Positions 41,990 through 49,868 of a stretch of 64,000 bases of DNA are shown in pieces. The translations under genes were made by a program, and so were the position numbers. The notes under the pieces are model-generated. The model saw only the letters and a program-made list of their open reading frames with translations. It was not told the DNA's origin and did not search any database. The stretch is taken from positions 77,702-141,701 of the forward strand of contig CAYTLL010000004.1 in assembly GCA_964438755.1 (NCBI GenBank), in the 5' to 3' direction. This DNA is from IMCC26134_A sp964438755 (lineage in GTDB: Bacteria > Verrucomicrobiota > Verrucomicrobiia > Opitutales > Opitutaceae). Every line of letters starts with the position of its first letter. The first letter of the stretch is position 1.

Positions 41990-42874
41990 CTAGTAGACGA
42001 CCTTGTTGAGCGGATACTCGACGATGCCTTCCGCCCCGTAGGACTTCAGCACCGGGATGATTTCGCGCACGACGCTCTCGTCGATGATCGTTTCGAGGGC
42101 GACCCAGTCGGGATTGCTCAGCGGCGAGATGGTGGGATTGCGCAAGGCGGGCAGGCGCGCGATGACGTTTTCCAGCGAAGCGCGGGGCAGGTTGAGCTTG
42201 AGACCGACCTTGCTGCCGGCCTCGAGGGCGCCGCGGAGCATGAGGGCGATGGTCTCGATCTTCTTGCGCTTGGCCGGATCGGCCCACGCGGCCTTGTTCG
42301 CGATGAGCTTGGTGTTGGTCTCGAGCAGCGTGTCGACGATGCGAAGCTTGTTCGCGCGAAGCGAGGAGCCGGTCTCCGTGATGTCGACTATGGCGTCGAC
42401 CAGATCCGGCACCTTCACCTCGGTCGCGCCCCAGGAAAACTCCACAAGCGCGGGGATGTTGCGCGCGGCGAACCAGCGCTTGGTGGTCTCCATCAATTCG
42501 GTGGCGACGCGTTTGCCGGCGAGATCGGCGGCGGTTTTCACCGGCGAGGCCTCGGGCACGCAAAGCACCCAACGGCTTTTGAGCGTGGAAGCGCGGCTGT
42601 AGACGAGATCGCAGACCTCGACGACGTCGGCGTTGTTCTCCTGCACCCAATCCCAGCCGGTGAGACCGCAATCGAAGAAACCATGCGCGACGTAGCGGGC
42701 GACTTCCTGGGCGCGCACGAAACGCCCGTCGAGCTCGGGGTCGTCGATGGACGGCTTGTAGGACCGGGAGCTGGTCGTGATTTTCCAACCGGCCTTGGCG
42801 AAAAGCGCCTTGGTGGATTCTTCAAGGCTGCCCTTGGGCAGACCCAACATAAGGAGAGGCGTGGAGGCGGACAT
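41990..42874 (-). CDS. hisG: ATP phosphoribosyltransferase, long form with regulatory domain
   Basis: First enzyme of histidine synthesis, condensing ATP and PRPP. The 294-residue chain is the long HisG: catalytic part with LGLPKGSLEESTKALF, DCGLTGWDWVQENNADV and VDIVDITETGSSLRANKL, and a C-terminal ACT-like domain (KVGLKLNLPRASLENVIARLPALRNPTI) that senses histidine. No HisZ partner is needed for this form. The ATG at MSASTPLLMLGLP is where homology starts. The other his genes are not adjacent. The promoter region is shared with the divergent response regulator gene. Confidence 0.95.
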   Translation of the reverse strand: MSASTPLLMLGLPKGSLEESTKALFAKAGWKITTSSRSYKPSIDDPELDGRFVRAQEVARYVAHGFFDCGLTGWDWVQENNADVVEVCDLVYSRASTLKSRWVLCVPEASPVKTAADLAGKRVATELMETTKRWFAARNIPALVEFSWGATEVKVPDLVDAIVDITETGSSLRANKLRIVDTLLETNTKLIANKAAWADPAKRKKIETIALMLRGALEAGSKVGLKLNLPRASLENVIARLPALRNPTISPLSNPDWVALETIIDESVVREIIPVLKSYGAEGIVEYPLNKVVY

Positions 42875-42993
42875 GCCCCAACGGAGCGACGGGCGACAAG
42901 GCCCTTCAAGGCTAATTTCGCCACCCGCGGGGAACTTGCCAAAAGGTGAACAAGCACACGCCCCAGGCCGCAAAAAGATTGCGAGGTTGGTTC

Positions 42994-43017
42994 TTTACAA
43001 TTTGCCGCAAATGTAAA
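42994..43017. promoter_or_regulatory. Near-palindrome between hisG and the response regulator gene
   Basis: TTTACA-A-TTTGC-C-GCAAA-TGTAAA is symmetric apart from one extra A in the left half. It lies 85 bases before the regulator ATG in an AT-rich spacer. It could be an operator, possibly for autoregulation by the adjacent regulator, or a weak bidirectional terminator. Confidence 0.5.
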
Positions 43018-43101
43018 AAACAGGGCCAACAAGGCCTAGTGGAATTATAAAAATCATCCACGAGACCCAAACCAAGCCCCAAAGAATCTTCCCATTCGCA
43101 A

Positions 43102-43854
43102 ATGAGCAACGAGCCGATTCCGCTTATCTTGATCGTCGAGGACGAACCCGAGCTGGCCAAGTTGATTTCAAGCTATCTCGAGGAAGCCGGGATGCGCACG
43201 CAGGTCTGTCATCGCTCCCAGCACGCCCTGCGTTTCCTCAAGAACAATTTCGCCAATCTCCTGCTTCTGGACATCACCCTTCCGGACAAATCCGGCTTTG
43301 AGCTACTCGAGCAATTGCGGGCAGAAGACATGCAAATTCCAGTCATTTTCGTGACGGGAAACAGCATCGAGGAAAGCAAGGTCCGCGGATTGGAAATGGG
43401 AGGCGACGACTACATCACCAAGCCCTTCAGCTACCCCGAACTCGTGGCCCGCATTCGAGCCGTGCTGCGTCGCGCGGAGAGCAGCGGAGACCTGTCGCTC
43501 ACCCGCAATGTAACGGTGGTGGACGATCCCTTCGACTTTTGCGGAGGAAAAGTGAATCCGCAACGTCTCGAACTGACCCTGCCTGATGGCAGCGTGGTGA
43601 AGATAGGGCGGAAGGAAATCGGCATCATGGCCCACCTGAAAGCGCACGAGGGCGAAGTGATCCCGAGAAAGGCGCTCATTCACGCCGTGTGGGGTATACA
43701 TGCCAATGTCCGCAGTCGCTCCCTTGACCAATATATCGTGAAAGTTCGCGATTTCTGCCGCACCTCCCCTGCCGGCGTGGATGCCCTGCGGACCGTGCAC
43801 GGGGTCGGCTATATCTTCGATCCCGAAGGCAAACACCGCGCCATCGCGGCGTAA
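43102..43854 (+). CDS. OmpR/PhoB-type response regulator (orphan)
   Basis: A 250-residue two-domain regulator. The receiver has acidic pocket E13-D14, phosphoacceptor D57 (LLLLDITLPD), switch T85 and K107 (ITKPFSYPEL). The DNA-binding winged helix follows: HLKAHEGEVIPRKALIHAVWG, recognition helix SRSLDQYIVKVRDFC and wing VHGVGYIFDP. No histidine kinase is adjacent; the only kinase fragment in the window is 43 kb away. An insert of about 25 residues (DDPFDFCGGKVNPQRLEL) links receiver and effector. Targets are unknown, but the pilus operon begins within 10 kb. Confidence 0.93.
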   Translation: MSNEPIPLILIVEDEPELAKLISSYLEEAGMRTQVCHRSQHALRFLKNNFANLLLLDITLPDKSGFELLEQLRAEDMQIPVIFVTGNSIEESKVRGLEMGGDDYITKPFSYPELVARIRAVLRRAESSGDLSLTRNVTVVDDPFDFCGGKVNPQRLELTLPDGSVVKIGRKEIGIMAHLKAHEGEVIPRKALIHAVWGIHANVRSRSLDQYIVKVRDFCRTSPAGVDALRTVHGVGYIFDPEGKHRAIAA

Positions 43855-43955
43855 AGCCGCACGGCTCGCATCCTCGGCCACGACGCCGATGAGCCGCGTC
43901 GCAAGATAGCGAATACAAGAGGATGCTCGCGACCTCGCCCCCCCCCGCGAACAAC

Positions 43956-44837
43956 TTAAAACAGCTCCGGTTGCCCGTAGCGTTTCTCCGCCTCGGCCAA
44001 GGTGGTCCGCATTTCCATCTCCTTGAGAAAAGCGAGAAGCGACGGAACGTCGGCGGACGTTTGATGCACCGCAGGCAAAGACAGGCCCAGGTTTAGGGTG
44101 ACCAAGCGGCGATTGAGCCTTAGACGGGCGCTCGCCTCTGCCAAGGGCACGCGGAAGCGTTCGGGCTCGATCGCAGCGCTGGCGCCAAGGATGCCTTCCA
44201 AATCCCCGTATTTCCCCAACCACTTCACCGCGGTCTTCGGTCCCACGCCGCTCAAGCCGGGAATGTTATCCGAAGTATCTCCGATGAGAGCCAAGTAGTC
44301 GGCGATCTTTGCCGGAGGCACGCCGAACTTCTCCCCTACCCCGACCGAGTCGAGCAGCCGCCAGCCCAGCTTTGGCTGCGCGCTCGGAGGTGGTAGCAAA
44401 ATCTTGATACGCTCGCTCACGATCTGGGCGAAGTCCTTGTCGGAACTGACGATCAAGACATCGTCTCCGGCAGCCGCGCGCACGACCGCACAGGACGCCA
44501 GAAGATCATCGCTCTCCACCCCGTCCTGTTCGACAGCCGCAAGACCGAGCATGCGGGTGACGCGCTTCACCGGCTCTATCTGCTTCTCAAGCTCCGGGGG
44601 CATTTCGGCGCGCTGCGCCTTGTAAGCGGGATGAAGCGCAAGACGATCCTGAGACCCGCCTAGGTCGAAAAACACCACGGTGTGATCCGGTTTTTCCTGA
44701 TCCATCAAGCGCCAAATCGACTTTGCCCACCCGTGCAGCGCATTCGTCGGAAATCCGTCGGCGCGGGTCAGCGCCGGCGTGGCAAAAAAGCAGCGGTAAA
44801 CAAGATTGAAGCCGTCGATGAGGAGCCAGCGGGACAT
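43956..44837 (-). CDS. 5'-3' exonuclease (DNA polymerase I N-terminal domain type)
   Basis: A 293-residue stand-alone FEN-family nuclease. Metal-binding acidic motifs are visible: LLIDGFNLVYR, VVFFDLGGSQDR, GVESDDLLA and VSSDKDFAQI, and the helix-hairpin-helix region LIGDTSDNIPGLSGVGPKTAVKWL. It resembles the 5' nuclease of PolA and may process Okazaki fragments or flaps. Whether a full-length PolA also exists elsewhere is not visible. It ends 102 bases after the regulator on the opposite strand and starts 72 bases from the pilus terminator. Confidence 0.93.
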   Translation of the reverse strand: MSRWLLIDGFNLVYRCFFATPALTRADGFPTNALHGWAKSIWRLMDQEKPDHTVVFFDLGGSQDRLALHPAYKAQRAEMPPELEKQIEPVKRVTRMLGLAAVEQDGVESDDLLASCAVVRAAAGDDVLIVSSDKDFAQIVSERIKILLPPPSAQPKLGWRLLDSVGVGEKFGVPPAKIADYLALIGDTSDNIPGLSGVGPKTAVKWLGKYGDLEGILGASAAIEPERFRVPLAEASARLRLNRRLVTLNLGLSLPAVHQTSADVPSLLAFLKEMEMRTTLAEAEKRYGQPELF

Positions 44838-44901
44838 GTTGAATTGAAAACAGTGAAGTGAAGCCCGACGCGATAAGCGGCAGCCTTAAAAGCCGCCGGG
44901 C

Positions 44902-44938
44902 GCAAAAAAATCCCGGCCGGAATAACCGGCCGGGATTT
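44902..44938 (-). terminator. Strong intrinsic terminator of the pilus operon
   Basis: A perfect 13-base stem (AAATCCCGGCCGG with CCGGCCGGGATTT) around a five-base loop, followed on the minus strand by a U run. It lies 28 bases after the secretin stop and closes the operon. Confidence 0.95.
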
Positions 44939-44965
44939 GTTAAACCCAAACGAAACCGAAGGAGA

Positions 44966-47809
44966 TTACTTCTCGGTGGTGACACGGAGACGCGACTCCG
45001 AGCCTCCGGGGGTAACCACGGTCGGGTTCTGGAACAGCGAGCTGGGCTCGACGCCCTTCAAGCGCTGCTTCTTCAAAGAGCCTCCGGGAGAAACCAGATT
45101 CGCCGTCACGAAAACAAGCAGGTTGCGCTTTTCGGACGCCTCGCCCTTCGACTGGAAGGCTCGGCCGATATACGGGATATCACCAAGAACCGGAACCTTG
45201 TCGTTCACACGGCGGACTTCTTCACGGGTGAGGCCGCCCATTACCAGGGTGGCGCCATCCCAGACGGTCACGCGGGTGTTGATTTCGCGAGACGAGAAGA
45301 TCGGCTGATAGAATCCGGAGGGAATCGTGACGGTCGTGCCACCGCTGATGGCGACGGAGGTGCCGCCGTATTCGACGTAACCTTCGAACTCCGTGACGCG
45401 GGGATTGAGTTCCAAGCTGATGGAATAGTCATCCTCTTCAACCGTGGGCGTGACGCTGAGCTCCACACCGACGTTGCGAGTCGTGAAATCGGAAGGATTG
45501 CCGGCGGTGATCGTGACACCCGCGGAGCCACCCGAGTCGCTGCCACCGGACGTGCCTACGTCGGACTGAATCTCGCCGTAGCTTTGAGGATAGCGCAATT
45601 CCTGGGCGACCGTGATGGTGGCGCGACTCCCCGACATGACCGTGACCTTCGGCGCGCTCAGCAAATCACTGCCGTTGCGACGGGAAAGCGCACGAAGGGA
45701 AGCATCGATGGAAATATCCCCGATGATGCCGGAGAACGCCCCCAACGCGGCCACGCCACCGCCCAGATCAACCGTTCCCGGAGGAGAAGGAGGAGCGTTG
45801 TCGATCGTCAAATCGATCGGCTCGCCGCTCAATCCGCCGGAGCTGATCACGCGTCCTTGCGAGCCGGAAGAGGAGCTGACAAACGCGCCGCCCAAGCTGC
45901 GAACCGCGCCGGAGTTGCCGGCTTGGAAGGTGTATTCGTTGCCATTCTCGGTAAACGAGAGGCTGTTCCAGGAAACACCGAGTTCGTCGAGAGTGCCCTC
46001 CTTGACATCGAGGAACTTGGCCTCGATCTCCACTTGGCGGATGTCGTTGTAGCGAGCGAGAATGTTACGGATCTTCTCGATGTTACGGGGCGTCTGGGTG
46101 ACGATGATCGCCGCGCCGTCATAAGCGAGGCTGGAGTTGGGAACGCCATCAAAGCCCACGCCCGCGGCTTGCAGAAAGCGACGGATGGCATCGGATTCGC
46201 CGCCCGAAGAACCACCTCCGGAAGGAGCGGCGGCGGGTGCAGGGGCGAAAGGATCGGCGGAGGCAGTGGCGGCAGGCGTGCTGGCCGAAGAAGCGCCCAA
46301 GCCCGTCATACGGGTGAGCGTCGCCTTGTTGATCGGGAATTGCTCGGTGGTGAGGTTGGCCGTGCCGCCATTCGGGCGAATCTGCACAAGATCCGCATCA
46401 ATGACATACTCGTAGTCGGTGTTCTCGGTGACAATATCGAGAATACGCTTAAGCGAAAGGCCGCGGAGGGTGATGTTGACCTTGGGCACGTTGGTGCCGG
46501 CCAAGGGGCTGCTGAGCACCAAATTCACGCCCTTCGTTCCAGTGGTGGCGGGATCGTATTCTTCAGAAAGCGCGCTCAGAGTGCTCACCACTTGGCTGAG
46601 CTCGGCCCCGTTGAACGAAACGCTGGGGAGAATAATCGACTCAAGCTTGGCGCTGAGGGTGGTAGCGATCTTTACCTTTTGGGTCTCATCGGTCTTTTGC
46701 TCGATAAAGACGCCAGGACGCTGCCAGGACTTGGCAACTTCCTCGAGGAGCTGCGAACGGGTCTTTTCGCGATTCAAAACGCCGATGCGGGCCTTCTCCT
46801 CCGCGATGCGGCGAAGGAAATATTTGGCTTCGGCGTTATCTGCGGCGATGGTCTCAATCGTGCGGAAAGTCTCTTGAGCCTCATCATACGCGCCGGCGGC
46901 ATACTGACTGCGACCTTTGGAGGAAAGCGCCGCGAGGTTCTTTTGTTCGGCGACGAACTCGGGATTGATCTTTTCGATCGACTGAAGCGGCGGACGAAGC
47001 TCGGTCTCCTCGATCTTCGCTGACTGTTTCTTGGCGGCACGGCCATCCGGAGAGGTCGCGGCGATATAAGCGTCCAAAGCGTCTTTCGCGCCCTTGGTGT
47101 CGCCTTGCTCAAGAAGACGCTGGGAGCGCTGGAGCAGCAAATCGTTCTTTTGCTTGGAAAGATCCGCCAGCGTGCCTTGGGTCAACGTGTTGGTGGGAAG
47201 CGAAGCGGAAGCGGCGGTAAGCTTGGCCGCGGCACCGTCAAAATCACCGTCTTTGGCGAGCTTGGCGGCAAGTTTGCTTTCGGATTTGGCGGCGGCGAGA
47301 AGCGCCTTGACGCGGGCTTCCTCAGCCTTGGCAAGCTCCGCGGAGACCGCGTCGGGAGAAGGCGTCGCAGGCGGTTGGACCTGAGCCTGGGGCGCGGCGA
47401 CCTCGGAGGCAGCGGGAACTGCGGCATCGGCCACGGGAGCGGCGGCCTCAACCGCCGGCGCGACAGGCTTGTTTGGATCGTAAACAACCACCGGAAGAGA
47501 ATCCGAGGCGACTACGGCGGGAGCGGCGGACTCGGCGGTTCCCGCTCCTTTCGCGATGACCTCGTTCACTCCCGTAAGGAGCCTCTGCACCGTGACATCA
47601 TTCGGAGCAAGAACGAGAAGCTGTTCGAGATTCGTCTTGGCGGTGGCAAGATCACCGTTGTCACGAGCGCGCAAGGCCTCGGCCATCAGGCGAATCTTGG
47701 TCTCGGTCTGGCTCTGCGCCACCAGCTTGCTGGCGGGAACCGCCAGAGAAAGCATCACGGGGGTCGCAAGGAGCAGGAGCACCTTTTTCGGGAGCTTGGT
47801 GTAGTTCAT
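44966..47809 (-). CDS. Type IV pilus secretin (PilQ/GspD family; Amuc_1098-like)
   Basis: A 947-residue outer-membrane secretin. A signal peptide (to about residue 31, SKLVAQ) is followed by a TPR-like coiled region (about 35-330) rich in Ala/Lys, an unusual N-terminus shared by verrucomicrobial pilus secretins. Then come N-domains (VPKVNITLRGLSLKRILDIV, ITQTPRNIEKIRNILARYND, VEIEAKFLDVKEGTLDELG) and the C-terminal secretin core (LLSAPKVTVMSGSRATITVAQ, VGVELSVTPTVEEDDYSISL, TRVTVWDGATLVMGGLTRE, KVPVLGDIPYIGRAFQS). It should form the gated ring through which the pilus passes. It is last of five genes, before the terminator. Confidence 0.93.
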   Translation of the reverse strand: MNYTKLPKKVLLLLATPVMLSLAVPASKLVAQSQTETKIRLMAEALRARDNGDLATAKTNLEQLLVLAPNDVTVQRLLTGVNEVIAKGAGTAESAAPAVVASDSLPVVVYDPNKPVAPAVEAAAPVADAAVPAASEVAAPQAQVQPPATPSPDAVSAELAKAEEARVKALLAAAKSESKLAAKLAKDGDFDGAAAKLTAASASLPTNTLTQGTLADLSKQKNDLLLQRSQRLLEQGDTKGAKDALDAYIAATSPDGRAAKKQSAKIEETELRPPLQSIEKINPEFVAEQKNLAALSSKGRSQYAAGAYDEAQETFRTIETIAADNAEAKYFLRRIAEEKARIGVLNREKTRSQLLEEVAKSWQRPGVFIEQKTDETQKVKIATTLSAKLESIILPSVSFNGAELSQVVSTLSALSEEYDPATTGTKGVNLVLSSPLAGTNVPKVNITLRGLSLKRILDIVTENTDYEYVIDADLVQIRPNGGTANLTTEQFPINKATLTRMTGLGASSASTPAATASADPFAPAPAAAPSGGGSSGGESDAIRRFLQAAGVGFDGVPNSSLAYDGAAIIVTQTPRNIEKIRNILARYNDIRQVEIEAKFLDVKEGTLDELGVSWNSLSFTENGNEYTFQAGNSGAVRSLGGAFVSSSSGSQGRVISSGGLSGEPIDLTIDNAPPSPPGTVDLGGGVAALGAFSGIIGDISIDASLRALSRRNGSDLLSAPKVTVMSGSRATITVAQELRYPQSYGEIQSDVGTSGGSDSGGSAGVTITAGNPSDFTTRNVGVELSVTPTVEEDDYSISLELNPRVTEFEGYVEYGGTSVAISGGTTVTIPSGFYQPIFSSREINTRVTVWDGATLVMGGLTREEVRRVNDKVPVLGDIPYIGRAFQSKGEASEKRNLLVFVTANLVSPGGSLKKQRLKGVEPSSLFQNPTVVTPGGSESRLRVTTEK

Positions 47810-47876
47810 TAGGGGATAAAGTGTAGGAGCTAAAAGCGGGGCGGATTAAAAACCATCCAAAAGTCGAAACGAGCGT

Positions 47877-48815
47877 TTAAAAGGCAGGAAACGCCGCGCC
47901 AGTCGCGGGTGCGCCTGCGGGGGGCGTAGGGGCGTTGGGATCTGAAACGACGGGCGGGGCTGGCGGCGGAATAACCAATGTCTTGGTCTCGGGGGCCGGC
48001 ACCGAGGGGCCTTCGCGGGTTACCACCGCGCTGGGCGGCTCGACCACCAAATCGCCGACGCGATAGGTTGTGTCGCCGACGATGAAAACGTCGCCGGACT
48101 TGGCGACACGCTCCGCGCCGTCGGCGGCCTTAAAGGTCACGATCGGCGGCCCATCGGGAACTCGTCCCTTGGGATCCAAAACGATTTCCGCACCGGTTTC
48201 GGTGTCGCGAACAACCGCGGCCACCTCGACATACCGCAAGGTCGTGCCACCCGCCTGGGGGACGACTTTGCGCTCCGCGGAAAAACGCACGATTTCAAGC
48301 TTCAGGTCGGGAAGCTTTTTGCCCGTCGTTCCAAAAACAACGGCTCCGGTCCGAACATTGAGAAAGTTGCCGCGGGCTTGCGCGCCTTCGCCGACATAGC
48401 CGACGAGCTGAAGGCGAAACAAGGGTTGATCAACCTTAACAAGGTCCAATCCGAACTCGGAAACAGGGGGAGGCAGGGTCTCGTCGGGTTTCCCGATCTC
48501 AACAAGGGGAGTGGGTTCGGGGGGGACGACCGTAAACTGCTTGGTCTGGGTGTTGTAGTAGATTTTCGGGGGCGTAAAAACGTCGTAGATCCACTTTTCC
48601 CCGGCTTTTTGAGGAGTGGCCTCGGCCCAGCTACGGGTTTCGGGCGTGATGATCTTGATCGCGCTCGGTTCGTAGGCGGCTCCGGAGGAAGGCGCGAGGG
48701 GAGGCGTGCGCAATTCGGAGATGCTCGATTGCTGGACGAAGGCCCAGCCGCCGGCACAAATGATGGCAAGGCCGCCGATGGCGAGGAAGAGAGTGTCGTT
48801 GGTCTTGGCGGACAT
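47877..48815 (-). CDS. Pilus assembly protein, Amuc_1099-like (single-pass membrane protein)
   Basis: A 312-residue protein with one N-terminal membrane helix (about 8-27, FLAIGGLAIICAGGWAFV) and a periplasmic beta-rich part. Motifs KWIYDVFTPPKIYYNT and FRLQLVGYVGEGAQARGNFL are present, and the C-terminus is Pro/Ala-rich (VIPPPAPPVV). I do not recognise a named family beyond its place in the pilus locus. By position and architecture it corresponds to Amuc_1099 of Akkermansia and may fill a PilP-like role, linking the inner-membrane platform to the secretin, which follows after 67 bases. Confidence 0.68.
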   Translation of the reverse strand: MSAKTNDTLFLAIGGLAIICAGGWAFVQQSSISELRTPPLAPSSGAAYEPSAIKIITPETRSWAEATPQKAGEKWIYDVFTPPKIYYNTQTKQFTVVPPEPTPLVEIGKPDETLPPPVSEFGLDLVKVDQPLFRLQLVGYVGEGAQARGNFLNVRTGAVVFGTTGKKLPDLKLEIVRFSAERKVVPQAGGTTLRYVEVAAVVRDTETGAEIVLDPKGRVPDGPPIVTFKAADGAERVAKSGDVFIVGDTTYRVGDLVVEPPSAVVTREGPSVPAPETKTLVIPPPAPPVVSDPNAPTPPAGAPATGAAFPAF

Positions 48816-48820
48816 GGAGC

Positions 48821-49864
48821 TCAGGGATTCGATGCTGCCGGGGCCTCGGCGTTGGCGGGGGTCTTTTCCACAAGGGAGATAAACTCGACTGTGACGACGA
48901 AACGGGAGTCGGTCTGCTCAACGAGCGGCTTGACGGCCTCAACCGTCTGGGTGGCCGAAGGGATATCGCCGCCAAAGCCGCCGCCGAAATGGGTTGCGGG
49001 AGCCGGGGTGGTGTTCGCCCTGGCGCGGGAAGCCCCCGTCTCGGGGCCGTCAAGCGGCGCGACTTCCACGGAACGAACGACCACGGGCAGCTCAAACTTG
49101 GCCAGCTGATTCAGAACGGAGCGGAGCGAACTCGAGATGCCGACAAAGCTGATGCGAAAGGGCGTCGTCTCAACAAACCCGGGAACACGCGCGGAGGTGC
49201 GCGGATCGATCACGAAGTAATCGCCGCCCTCGGTGCCGCTACCCGCGGCCGCGAAAGGAGAGGGCTGCCCGGCGGCGATGGCGTCGGCCTCCGCCTGTTT
49301 TTCGGACGGGGTGAGAGGGCGCTCGCGCTGAAGCGAGAGAATCTCACGAGGACGAGCCGCGATGAGCACGCTCATGAGATAATCGGCGAACTGCTTTTGA
49401 CGAAACACCGGAGCGATCAAATCGCGATCCGGGCCCGAACTCGCGTAGAGGGAAAAGCCCAGCCGGTTTTCGGCGGGAAGCGCGATCCCGGATCCTTGGG
49501 CCGAACCGCGGACGCGTTCGACGTAGTTGGCGATCTCATACCACGCGTCCGTGGACGAGGCGGGGACCGTGGCCGCGGAGAGCTTGGCGGCGGTTTCGCC
49601 CGTCGCGCGAAGCAACTTGCGAATCTCGTCGCGGGTTTTCTCGGTCTCCTGGCGATCGGTCTCCACCAACGCCACGTTCTCCCGAGATGGAAAGGGCTTT
49701 TGGCGTGAAAACGCGTCCAACTCCTCCCGCTTCTGGATGATCTCGTCGGCAAGCTTGGCCGCTTGCGAGCGCTGGCTGAAGACCAGCCAAGCCTCCCCTG
49801 CGGTCACCGCGCCGATCAGGAGAAGCGAGGTGTAGAAAAAAGGATGTGATTTAAAGCTGGCCAT
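48821..49864 (-). CDS. Pilus assembly protein, Amuc_1100-like (PilO-like)
   Basis: A 347-residue protein with an N-terminal membrane helix (about 10-28, FYTSLLLIGAVTAGEAWLVF), a coiled coil (about 30-95, AAKLADEIIQKREELD) and a periplasmic alpha/beta part with VPGFVETTPFRISFVGISSSLRSVLNQLAKFELP, a PilO-like strand-helix pattern. Order and topology match Amuc_1100 (317 residues), the Akkermansia protein known for TLR2 signalling and related in fold to pilus alignment proteins. It starts four bases after the PilM-PilN gene. Confidence 0.75.
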   Translation of the reverse strand: MASFKSHPFFYTSLLLIGAVTAGEAWLVFSQRSQAAKLADEIIQKREELDAFSRQKPFPSRENVALVETDRQETEKTRDEIRKLLRATGETAAKLSAATVPASSTDAWYEIANYVERVRGSAQGSGIALPAENRLGFSLYASSGPDRDLIAPVFRQKQFADYLMSVLIAARPREILSLQRERPLTPSEKQAEADAIAAGQPSPFAAAGSGTEGGDYFVIDPRTSARVPGFVETTPFRISFVGISSSLRSVLNQLAKFELPVVVRSVEVAPLDGPETGASRARANTTPAPATHFGGGFGGDIPSATQTVEAVKPLVEQTDSRFVVTVEFISLVEKTPANAEAPAASNP

Positions 49865-49868
49865 GGGG

